A DNA stretch of 64,000 nt from Symsagittifera roscoffensis (Eukaryota; Xenacoelomorpha; Acoela; Convolutidae). Under the pieces are notes generated by a model. The model was not told the origin of the DNA, did no database searches, and saw only the letters and a program-made list of their open reading frames with translations. The position numbers were made by a program, and so were the translations under genes. Positions 1 to 8,900 of this stretch are shown here, piece after piece. Position 1 is the first letter of the stretch; each line of letters starts with the position of its first letter. The stretch is taken from the NCBI RefSeq assembly GCF_963678635.1, contig NC_087064.1:46423346-46487345 (forward strand), in the 5' to 3' direction.

Positions 1-802
1 TTAATCCTACTCGGTTTTCACCCTCTCGACCTTGCCAGTTGATTTTCTGGTCTGTTTAGGGCTAAGTAAAAAGTTACCATTTTTAGGCCATCAGTCAAAC
101 GACTTTTGATCAGCTTTCGTTTACATGCGAACACAACCACATAGCTGAGTCTCGGATCCTCAGCCTACGTGATTGCCATTAAAAACACGGCTCGAACAAC
201 CTATTTTAATATGTTTTTGTGTGACAGTTCTATATTAAATCCATTGGAGATGGATTGACCCTTTCCTCTTTCTAGCTACTCATATTCTAAAATATCAAAT
301 TATACCGGTGTTAATTCAGACTTCTACGACATCCAAGTAGCTACAAAGTTAGTTTTATATAGTCCCTTCACATAAAACAGTCTCTGGGGGACCAAGCCTC
401 CGCTCCCGTAATCTTCCTGAGATAACGTTCTTATCTCTTCCAATTTGTGGCACGGGAGGGTTCCGTGGAATATTCCTTCCCCACTGAAGCTTCCTTCTCC
501 ACCAATTTCCGCAGCTAAGAGTCTTATCGTGTGTTGTTGCCACGATAAGAGGCTTCGTATTTTTCGTCTCGCGTGCGACCGTTTTCCACAATATTTGTCG
601 TTGTTCTTTTTTTTCGTCGTTTTTCGTCAAAATGGCCGTCTTTTTTGTATTTCTGAGAATTATCCACTCTTCAATCGAAATTTTAAAAATAAAAATTCTA
701 GAATATTCCTACCCTCCTTCGCAATACTTTTTCTTTCCTAAGGCCTTTATTCGTTTTTCCTCGTGTCGCCGGAAGGTTGCTCTGTGCCAATCTGGCAGAA
801 TG
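1..802 (-). repeat. 3' LTR of element B, outer part (truncated by window start)
   Basis: This stretch aligns along its whole length with 43626-44428 of the other LTR of element B, with scattered substitutions. It stops abruptly at 802, where element A begins; the last 8 bases of the LTR reappear at 23878-23885. A 7-bp stem hairpin lies at 238-256 (AATCCAT / ATGGATT). A minus-strand AATAAA lies near 747. Short open frames here fall in LTR sequence and I do not regard them as genes. Confidence 0.9.
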
Positions 803-1720
803 TGTAACATTCGTCTACTGCAGTCACACATGAGGCTTAAGAAAAATAGGCCCTATAACCACTGGCTCAAGGGTCAGGGACACTATCTCTTGTGTTTTTC
901 TACCTCAAGAACGGTCGGAGCCAGTTCGGTTCGTTTGTGACATGAGACTACGACCCGTTACAGCTTAAAGGCTACTACTAAAATATCCCCCCACTCTAGA
1001 ATTAGAAACGTCCCCATACTTAGGTCTCTAGATACCCAAAATACATGAACGCCGTTAAAAACCGGGTTGGAACAATCCGTTAAGTTGCTTTTTTATTAGA
1101 CAGTGGAACTTTGATCCATTTCAGATGGATCAACCTAAAACTCACCTTACCTCAACATAACAATTATAAAACACACTCTAGGAATTTAAATTTGTACTCA
1201 CATAGTAGCACGCTCAAGAAGTGGGAAATAATCCAGTCGGTAGTTAACTCAAGAATTAAATAACGTAACTAAATGAGTCTAATGTTTTATAGTTTTAACA
1301 ATGAGAACGAGTTTATACTCTAGACAATAGTTTTCTTGTGAACCATTAGGACACTCGAGTTGTCCACCTTTCCACCGAAGGTTCACTCTAGTCCAGTTCC
1401 GAATAATACTCCAGTCGCTATAATCCAATTCGTGGGAATGCTCTCGTCTCTGTCACAGATGGGACAGCTCTACTCTCGATTATGATAGTGATGGAAATTG
1501 CGAATAGCAATTTCCTACTGCTTTTTCTTACAACTTTCCCGCGTGTGTGACTCAATCGTTCTGAAATTGTTCTGATTTCTTTTTTCTGATTTTCAGTTAT
1601 CGCGAGAAAATCGTGCATGACAGGTTCCATTCGAAATTTTGAAAAATTAAATTTCACTCCAAAATCAAGTGTTTTTTGCTTCTCTCAAGGTCAAACTTCC
1701 AAATATGACCGACTGGCACA
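803..1720 (-). repeat. 3' LTR of element A
   Basis: 918 bp, TG...CA, nearly identical to 22960-23877. In element sense it begins TGTGCCAGTC and ends GAATGTTACA. It holds a perfect 9-bp-stem hairpin at 1111-1133, followed in the sense direction by an AATAAA-type signal at about 1088-1097. A 79-codon frame (1418-1657, minus) occurs in both LTRs but has no feature that supports a protein. Confidence 0.97.
1111..1133 (-). promoter_or_regulatory. Perfect LTR hairpin before the poly(A)-type signal (3' LTR of A)
   Basis: TTGATCCAT and ATGGATCAA form a 9-bp stem around a 5-nt loop. The same hairpin is at 23268-23290 in the other LTR. Elements B (238-256) and C (45416-45430) have shorter hairpins with different flanking pairs at the equivalent place. 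An AATAAA-like motif follows 15-40 nt downstream in A and C. A role in 3'-end formation or in the R region is inferred. Confidence 0.6.
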
Positions 1721-1737
1721 TACTCCCCGGACTCGAG
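1721..1737 (-). promoter_or_regulatory. Polypurine tract of element A
   Basis: On the minus strand the sequence immediately before the 3' LTR is GAGTCCGGGGAGTA, directly abutting TGTGCC. Its position is that of the plus-strand DNA primer site of an LTR element. The same core, GTCCGGGGAG, abuts the 3' LTR of element B (23888-23897), which supports the call. Confidence 0.8.
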
Positions 1738-2150
1738 ATCGATGTCCTCATCGCGCGCTGTCTTCTGCCGGTGAGTCCCAGAAAAACCGAGTGTTGCTCA
1801 AGATACAGTGCCAGTGGTCATTTACAGAAGTTTGCAGCAGATTTAAGCTTATCTACACCCCAAAATTTACAGCCATTTAAAATTTTCACACTATTGCTAA
1901 ACAGCAACCAAAATCTGCATACACCTGCACCCTTGAATTTTCGCTTTTCAAGCCAATCATTTTAAAATCTCTTTTGTCCTATTCAATCAGGAAATTGTCA
2001 TGCAGCATTTCGATTTATATAATAAATATAGTATATTAGTAACAATATTTGCTTTGTTAAAATTTCTTTTTCGTGAATCCAAGTTTCACTCGGATCCACG
2101 CTCAAGCCCCCCTTCCCTCTCAAGACTCAAGATCCATCCGATTTGCTCAT
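1738..2150 (-). other. Non-coding 3' region of element A between ORF5 and polypurine tract
   Basis: About 410 bp with no credible reading frame. It lies between the stop codon of ORF5 and the polypurine tract. I see AT-rich sequence and several CTCAAG hexamers (for example in 2119-2132) but no defined signal. Confidence 0.6.
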
Positions 2151-5100
2151 TCATCTCGTACTCTTCGCCTTGGAGGTACTGCATCCTGAAGTGCTAGATG
2201 CGGCAAACTGTCTCAACAGTTCCTCTTCATCATCGGAACTAATCACAATCTCCTCCCAAGCCTTCAGCTGTTCATAGGATCGCATCCATTCTCTCTGCTC
2301 CTGCAACCTCTTTGCTTGGTTGGGTAGTGCCTTCACCCTAGCTTCTCGGTTCAAGCAAAAGGAGTTGTGCAGGCTCAAGCTCACGTTCTTCGCCAGGTCT
2401 TCCTCTAGTATCGACTCCCTCGCTTTGGTATTGTCTCTAGACATCTTACCCACTCTTTTCCATCCTGTCGTGATCGCATTACGATGGGTTAGCAGGGGTC
2501 TCTTGAAAGCTTCCGGCCCAATCTCGGCCTGGAACTGTCGATACTCTTTTTGATGTTTTCTCATGTGATCTTTCGTTGTCATGTACAACCAAGACGTCAG
2601 TGTCGCCCGAAACCATGGAAAGTACCTCAAGCGACTCCATACGTGCCTGACTTCCGTCGGTATGGCGAATACTTTGCACGCAGTCTCAAACAACTCGAGT
2701 CTCCTGCTGTAGTCTATCGCGTATATTGACTCAGCCGTTGGCGTCGTCGCCTCCCGATACTTCGTTATATTCTCTTCTATCCATCTCAGAGCTAACATCG
2801 TACTCACTACTAAGAGCGTCACCTTCTGCCGGTGATCCGGTAGTCCGATCGACCGAATCTCTTCCACATCCCACACCAGGCAAAGGTTCTTGTGATCTGG
2901 ATACCACACCGTTTGTGCCAAACAGTGGCATGGGCATTCCCCATGAGAGATCTCAATGCTCCTGAGATTACGCTCCCCTGAGGCTTCCAAGAGAGGATCA
3001 AGCTCCATCATTTTCTCGTGCATCGTGTCGTTATCTTCCAGGTTCGGAGTACTTCCCACAGGTTTTCCGATCACGTTTTGTCTCTCGTGATCGCTTGTGT
3101 TTTCTCTTTCCAACTTCAGAAGATCTTCTCCCCAGATTTCGCTTAAGTCATCTCTCAATTCTTTTGGTACTGTCCCTTTGATTTTTCTCAACAACTTGTG
3201 CGAGTGATGCGACATCCGAGCCAACCTCACGCACTTGGGCACTGAGAAGGCCTTGTCCACCAGTATTCTCTGGCTGGACACTTCCACCATCGCCATGTGT
3301 AGCGGGTAGTGACTTCCGCACAAGTTGGCCATCATTGACCCTATCAGCGATTTCGCGTTCAATGGCAAGCCATAAGCTTCGCTCATGGGAAATCCCATTT
3401 CCGCCTCAAGACCAACCTTCCAGCTCCGGATGTGTTTTTGAGTCACCTGCAACACCCCGGGCCATGATTCTACGCTCAACGCCGTCACTAAATGATGTTC
3501 AGATTCCAGTCTCTCCAGTGCCTGCAGACCACACATTCTCGAGAAGAATCCGAGAGCTGTCGCTATATTCACCGTGGTTCTCGTGTAACATTCCGCTATT
3601 ATTTGCACTTCACTTTTCTCCCTTTCTGTGATGTCTTCGAACCAAGTGACCAGGTCTTCTTTTTGAAACGACAGTATTCTGACGCATGACCGTCCATCGC
3701 AGATGTGCTCTCCGTTCCCACACGTCGAATCCAGACAGCTACCCGGCTCCAATTTCTTTGCTGACCCGGGGTCGCTCGTCCTTTCGCTTGGCTCTTGCAT
3801 CTGGGGCGTGATTAGCTTATGTAGCACACTCAACTTCGCCAGATCTTCATCTTCCGTTGGTGCTAACCTCACTCGCTCGGTGGTTTCCTCGATTAGACTC
3901 GCATGGGGATGTGGACACCAGGAGGGTCTTAGTAGCTTCCATATCACTCCCAAGTTCGTGGTTAACAAGCCATTTCCACCGCCCATGTTCACTTCAACTC
4001 TCTTGTTTGAGCGCGGTATGCTTATCACCTCTGGTGTTTTCTCAAGAATCAGGCCCAGGCTCGGCCCCTCTTTTTCCACCGCGTCTATTTCCATTATTCT
4101 TTCTGTCCAAAACTTCAGTAGCTCCGCTACCTCATGGTTTCTGTGGGCTCCTCCAGCTTCCGAGTCTAAGAAGGGATTGTAGGCTATTCCCATCACTCCA
4201 GACACATATTGGTATTCCCCCTTCTCACTGAGTCTCGAGTACTGTTCTGACGAGGCCAGGTTACGGTGAACATCATGTTCTTCCTCGAACTTCTTATTAG
4301 AGAACCTCCGTACCTCGTCCAGCTTTCGATGGTTCTCTAAGGATAGTCTGGAACCATCTTCTTTCTCTATTCCTGTACTCTGATATACGTTCAAGATGAT
4401 CGTTGAGACTCTTTTCTCCATGGTTTTACTTCCACTTGCTCTCTGGTGGCATGCCAGGATGGTGCTATCAGACATCATTGACATTATCCATCTCAAGAAA
4501 CATGTGGCATCTTTTCTTCTAGCCAGGCTCAAGCCTGAATTGTCCCTGGCCACGTGTTGCATCAGTGCCTGATACACCTCTAGCTTCTTGCTTCCCAACT
4601 TCAGCCTGTCATACGAGGTCAATGTCTCCAACTCTATTCCCACCAGACTCCAGGTGAACATTAATTGTCCCGCAGTTCTAACGAAGGGATTCGCCATTAG
4701 TGGCGGTGCTGATGAGGATGTCCTCATCGCCTCTTCAAAATGATCCTTCAACAAACTCTGCCAGGACCTCTTCAGATGACTTGCCATCTCTATCTTATTA
4801 ACCTCGGCTTTTTGCTGGGTGGCCCAATTGCGTCGCTTGCGAGCTATTCCACTGTCCAACTTCTTCAAGCAGTCCTCCATTTCCTTCAATGTTTCGAGGG
4901 CCACCCACCACGTCCGGGAAGTGTTCCTCGTCTTGTTCCTCTCCAATGGATCACTCGTCACTTGTTTGCCCATGTCCTGATGTGCCTTCGAGATCCATTC
5001 TTTGCCGATCTCCACTTCCCCTACCTGTCCTTTCGTTGAACCTCTCTTCACGTTTATCTTCTGAGGCTTGAAGTCTTCTTCTGACGTCGAACTGGCGGAA

Positions 5101-5906
5101 ACCTCTATTTCCTTTTCTACTTCAAGTGGTTTCCTGAGCTCCGAGCTGTTCTTGTATGCCGCCGTCTTGCATCGAGCCAAAACGATGGGCGCCGTCTCTC
5201 TCAAGTTTCCTTCCGAAACAGCATCCACTGAAGGACTACCCCATCCTTCCACTTCTCTCTTCCTCTTGCGAGTCTTCACATCTCTGCTCGAGGGTGTTGT
5301 GGCTATCATCATTGATTCGACCTCTCCATCCACTCCTTCCAACTCTTGCCTCCCCCCTGCTCGAGCCTTAAGGATATTAGTACTTTTAATCATATTACTA
5401 GTCCCAACTTTATCCCTTTTTATATCATCAACCATTTTATCCACAGTTTTTTGTTTCAGAGTAGAGCTGTCCTCACATTTCTCTTTTCTAGTCTTCGATC
5501 GTGCGTTCCTCAGCTCCACTAGCTTGTTCAGCAGCTCTTTTCTTGCTTTCTCATCCAGGCCCGTTCCTATCAGGAGCGGTTCCCCGAATCTCACTACTGC
5601 GTCCCACAGTTCCTTCTTGAACTTGTCCAGCGTCGTCTCGCTGCCCACTTCTCGATTGAATTCCTCCAGGAATTCCTGCCAAGCGTCATCCTCGAGAGAT
5701 CCCAAGAATATGTCCCTGTTCCCTTCGAACGTGTTCTTCTCCCTTTCCTCCGAGCTCAAGAGTAACATCCCCATATTGAAGGTCTCACCTGCCAATGGCA
5801 ATTCCAGATCCTTCCGGGGAGACGGAATCAGGGGTGGTGTGGCAGTATCTGCCCAATTCTCCTCGCTCAAATCTTTCAACAGCTCTTGAGTGGTGAGCTC
5901 CTCCCC
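2151..5906 (-). CDS. ORF5 of element A: very large conserved protein of unknown function
   Basis: An open frame of 1251 codons that starts directly after the TAA stop of the upstream ORF4, in the same frame. There is no AUG near its beginning; the first in-frame AUG is at 5774-5772. That suggests either stop-codon readthrough from ORF4 or initiation far inside. I do not recognise the family. The first third is charged and low-complexity (Lys/Glu/Ser-rich), then a folded-looking region follows. Element B has a homologue (24600-27802), and blocks such as YVSG...MA/AYNPF, PSWCPHP and CPCHCLAQT.WYP (about residue 980) are conserved, so the protein has been under selection. The conserved Cys/His clusters could bind metal. 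I see no signal peptide, furin site or convincing membrane anchor that would make it an envelope protein, although it occupies the env position. Confidence 0.8.
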   Translation of the reverse strand, partial: GEELTTQELLKDLSEENWADTATPPLIPSPRKDLELPLAGETFNMGMLLLSSEEREKNTFEGNRDIFLGSLEDDAWQEFLEEFNREVGSETTLDKFKKELWDAVVRFGEPLLIGTGLDEKARKELLNKLVELRNARSKTRKEKCEDSSTLKQKTVDKMVDDIKRDKVGTSNMIKSTNILKARAGGRQELEGVDGEVESMMIATTPSSRDVKTRKRKREVEGWGSPSVDAVSEGNLRETAPIVLARCKTAAYKNSSELRKPLEVEKEIEVSASSTSEEDFKPQKINVKRGSTKGQVGEVEIGKEWISKAHQDMGKQVTSDPLERNKTRNTSRTWWVALETLKEMEDCLKKLDSGIARKRRNWATQQKAEVNKIEMASHLKRSWQSLLKDHFEEAMRTSSSAPPLMANPFVRTAGQLMFTWSLVGIELETLTSYDRLKLGSKKLEVYQALMQHVARDNSGLSLARRKDATCFLRWIMSMMSDSTILACHQRASGSKTMEKRVSTIILNVYQSTGIEKEDGSRLSLENHRKLDEVRRFSNKKFEEEHDVHRNLASSEQYSRLSEKGEYQYVSGVMGIAYNPFLDSEAGGAHRNHEVAELLKFWTERIMEIDAVEKEGPSLGLILEKTPEVISIPRSNKRVEVNMGGGNGLLTTNLGVIWKLLRPSWCPHPHASLIEETTERVRLAPTEDEDLAKLSVLHKLITPQMQEPSERTSDPGSAKKLEPGSCLDSTCGNGEHICDGRSCVRILSFQKEDLVTWFEDITEREKSEVQIIAECYTRTTVNIATALGFFSRMCGLQALERLESEHHLVTALSVESWPGVLQVTQKHIRSWKVGLEAEMGFPMSEAYGLPLNAKSLIGSMMANLCGSHYPLHMAMVEVSSQRILVDKAFSVPKCVRLARMSHHSHKLLRKIKGTVPKELRDDLSEIWGEDLLKLERENTSDHERQNVIGKPVGSTPNLEDNDTMHEKMMELDPLLEASGERNLRSIEISHGECPCHCLAQTVWYPDHKNLCLVWDVEEIRSIGLPDHRQKVTLLVVSTMLALRWIEENITKYREATTPTAESIYAIDYSRRLELFETACKVFAIPTEVRHVWSRLRYFPWFRATLTSWLYMTTKDHMRKHQKEYRQFQAEIGPEAFKRPLLTHRNAITTGWKRVGKMSRDNTKARESILEEDLAKNVSLSLHNSFCLNREARVKALPNQAKRLQEQREWMRSYEQLKAWEEIVISSDDEEELLRQFAASSTSGCSTSKAKSTR

Positions 5907-5909
5907 TTA
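5907..5909 (-). promoter_or_regulatory. Single TAA separating ORF4 and ORF5 in the same frame
   Basis: The codons around the stop read CCA GGG CCA TAA GGG GAG GAG CTC. Both sides are long open frames in the same register. Readthrough would give one protein of about 2960 residues. It could be a programmed readthrough site or a recent nonsense mutation; the sequence alone does not decide. Confidence 0.7.
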
Positions 5910-8900
5910 TGGCCCTGGTTCAGGCGTATTCCCCACTTCCATGTCTTCACCGGCTTCACTGAGAGTTTCATCCATACTCTCTTCTTCTGACTCATGTCTC
6001 CTTCTCTCGAGAATTTTCTTAAATCGGTCCTCGACGGGTCCGCTCCTCTTGTCTCCAGGTGTGTCCACGGACAGTGGTGATGGTGTCGTAGGATCCAGCT
6101 TTTTGTATTCCGTCAGTGCTACATGCAGTTGACCTGCTGCATCTAGTTCTGTTCCTTCCTGTCTTATTTCCACCTGTTCCAAGCCATAGGGCGCCTTATA
6201 TTTTCTCGTGGCAAATTTCATGTCGTCCACCAGTGCGACGTGCCCCTCCATCACGATCATCCTGCCATCATCCCATATGGGTAACATGTTCTCAAGTCCC
6301 TCCTTCTCTAGAGTTCTCAAGACCTTCCGCACCTCATACCCTGGGGGCTGCGAACCTCTACTCTTTTTCGCTTGCGTCGTCCACGAATTTACCTTCATCT
6401 CGCTGGTATGGAAGTAGACCGCCGCCGTGTAGCCAATGAACAGGGGGTCCCAGCCATCAGTGAAATCCCTCTGCATTTCCTCCGTCGTCATCCTCGCCAT
6501 TATGGAGGGAACTACCAAGGGACTATTCATTCCTAAGGTCATCCTCCTGACTATTGGGAACTCAGGCATGGTGGCCGGGAGGATTTCTTTCTCCATTATG
6601 GTCTCCAGCTCCCTCTTCACCAGTGCGAAGCACTCCTTCCAGGCAGGAATTCTCAAGATTTCTCGTCCGTCCGCCGTCAATGGGTTCAAGTTCCAGAATT
6701 TGGGATACATTTCAATGGGACCCTCTCGCTTGCCTCCCATTCTACATTGCATTTGCCCCCTGAAGTTGTACACTATCAGCTCGGCATCTTTCACCTTTCC
6801 AAAGAGTACCGTGTTGCTCATTCGCCCTCTGAGCACCTCCTGCTGACACCAATTTAACGCCGTCCCATCCAGTATACTGATAAGGCTCAAGTGCGTTACA
6901 GAGTGACGATACGTTGTCACCAGGGGGTCTGGGAACGCGTACGTCACTGCTGGACCATAAATGCAGGTCACCACCTCCTCTAGGCCCCGGATTATCCCCA
7001 TTGGGTCCGACCTCATTGCCAGGCATAGGTCCGTCAGCAGAGGCAGCCCTCTGTTCGTCTTCTTCCATTCTTCTCTCGAAGTTGGATTCTCATCTTCACC
7101 CGTCATGTGCCGATTTTGCATCATGAGGTATTGCACTAGCAACGTCTTCAATCCTGCGGCACACTTGTAGGAGCTGGTTTCAATGCTCGTGTGGACTCTC
7201 CCCATAGACAGAGGCTCTCCATATTCCATTAATCGATGAAACGACACCAATTCCCCATGGGTCAAGAGCACTAGTGCCAGGTACCCATCAACTCGAAGTG
7301 TCTCCACTCCCCGACTAAACATGTATGCTGGACCCATGTTGAACAAGTATCTGGGGTAGACCAAATACAGGGCCAAGAGCAGGCTGATGGGCATGCCCAG
7401 TATCTCCTGCACGAAGGCTCCAAAGATAGTCGCCGTGGTACCGAATATTCCTGCCAAGAATTCCTTCTCCCAGCAAGGACTCAAGAACTTGAGAATCTCG
7501 TAATCCCTCCGAGTCTTCAATTCGCCTTTGGCGTGCTCTCTCCAGAACCCTGCGATCGTCACTTCATTGGCAGCCGAGACAAATCTAGCCACCGTCATGT
7601 CTCTTACTTCGACCAGCTCCAGTTGCTTCTCTAGGAAACTCCAGACTTGCTTCACGAGGAGTGGTGCTTCCTCCCTTGTCTTATTCGTGGCGTTCTCCAG
7701 CCTTGGTGTCAAAAATGGCCACCAGCCATTCTCTTGAGTCAAACGATATTTCAACGATCCTAATTGCTTTTCCGTCTCGGCCACATTTCTTCTCTCGTTA
7801 CTGGGACCTCTAGACTTGCTGGTGGAGTTCGTGATCTTCACATCCATACTCCGAAACCACAGGCTGGCCGTTAATTTGCTTATCGCCGGGTGATCGTCCC
7901 CGATGACTGGGCTGAACTTGAGCTGCCTGGCAAAGTTCGATATCTCTAGCAAGAGCACCTCGTCTAATACGATCAGGATGTCGGCTAGTCCATAAAAGCC
8001 CCTCAGTGCATGAGATATATCCGCCCATGCCGCCGCCAATTCTGACTTGCGAAGCCTCAGGTTCGATGGCTCCAACTCCCGATTGGGGGCTGCCATTAGA
8101 ATCCGCCATTCACTCCCTTCTGCTATCAGGATCAAGACCGCGTACACGAACTGTAGGGCGGGTGGCATATTCGCGTATCCAGGGGATGTGGTAAACACCA
8201 CCTTCGTCTTGGACCCGAATCTCGAGACAACATTCTCTTGCACTTCATTCATCGCCGCAAACAACGCTTGAATGGCTTCCCATATCTTCCTCGATGTCGG
8301 AATTTCATCGCCCTTTAGTTGCTCAAGAAGTCCCATCGCGTGCAGGTGATCATTCATCCCTGCAAACAACAGCAGCTCAGGTTCACAGGGCATCTCCGAC
8401 TTTATTGCCACTACCAGAGTTAACATCTGATTCAATTCAGCTCCTGGCAAAGAGTATATCAAAGTCTCCGGCCAGAACAACTTGGGAGACGTTCCCTCGA
8501 AGTCTGATCCCGCCACAATGACTACTCTCGCAGCAGCTGGGTCTGCTCTATCATACACTGCCAGGGTTTTGGCCAGCTGGGTACTCCCAAAGGGCTTCCC
8601 GTACCTGGGATCTTCCGCCAATTTCGAGCCTTCGTAAGCGGCATCTGGCAATCCCGTTCCTCCCGGATTGAGTAGCTTGTCTACCACCTTCAACTGTGCC
8701 GGGGTTGCCAACCTGATCCTGGCGATGCTAGTTCGGTGCTTGGGAGGTTCTGCTATAAGTCCCGGACTCCCCAGCAGCTTGAGAGGTCTGTAGTTAATGG
8801 GTCCCATGATCGTTTTTGTGGGAATTCCCGTCAGGTCTGTGGTCTCCATCAACTTCGCTCTCGAGAAGTGCGCCTCATGAGCTTTCAACCAGTCCACGCA

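Noticed and set aside
1418-1657. 79-codon frame in the LTR of A (also 23575-23814)
   Set aside because: Identical because the LTRs are identical; no domain, no homologue in the LTRs of B or C.
5068-5889. 273-codon plus-strand frame opposite ORF5
   Set aside because: Serine- and leucine-rich antisense shadow of the charged N-terminal region of ORF5.
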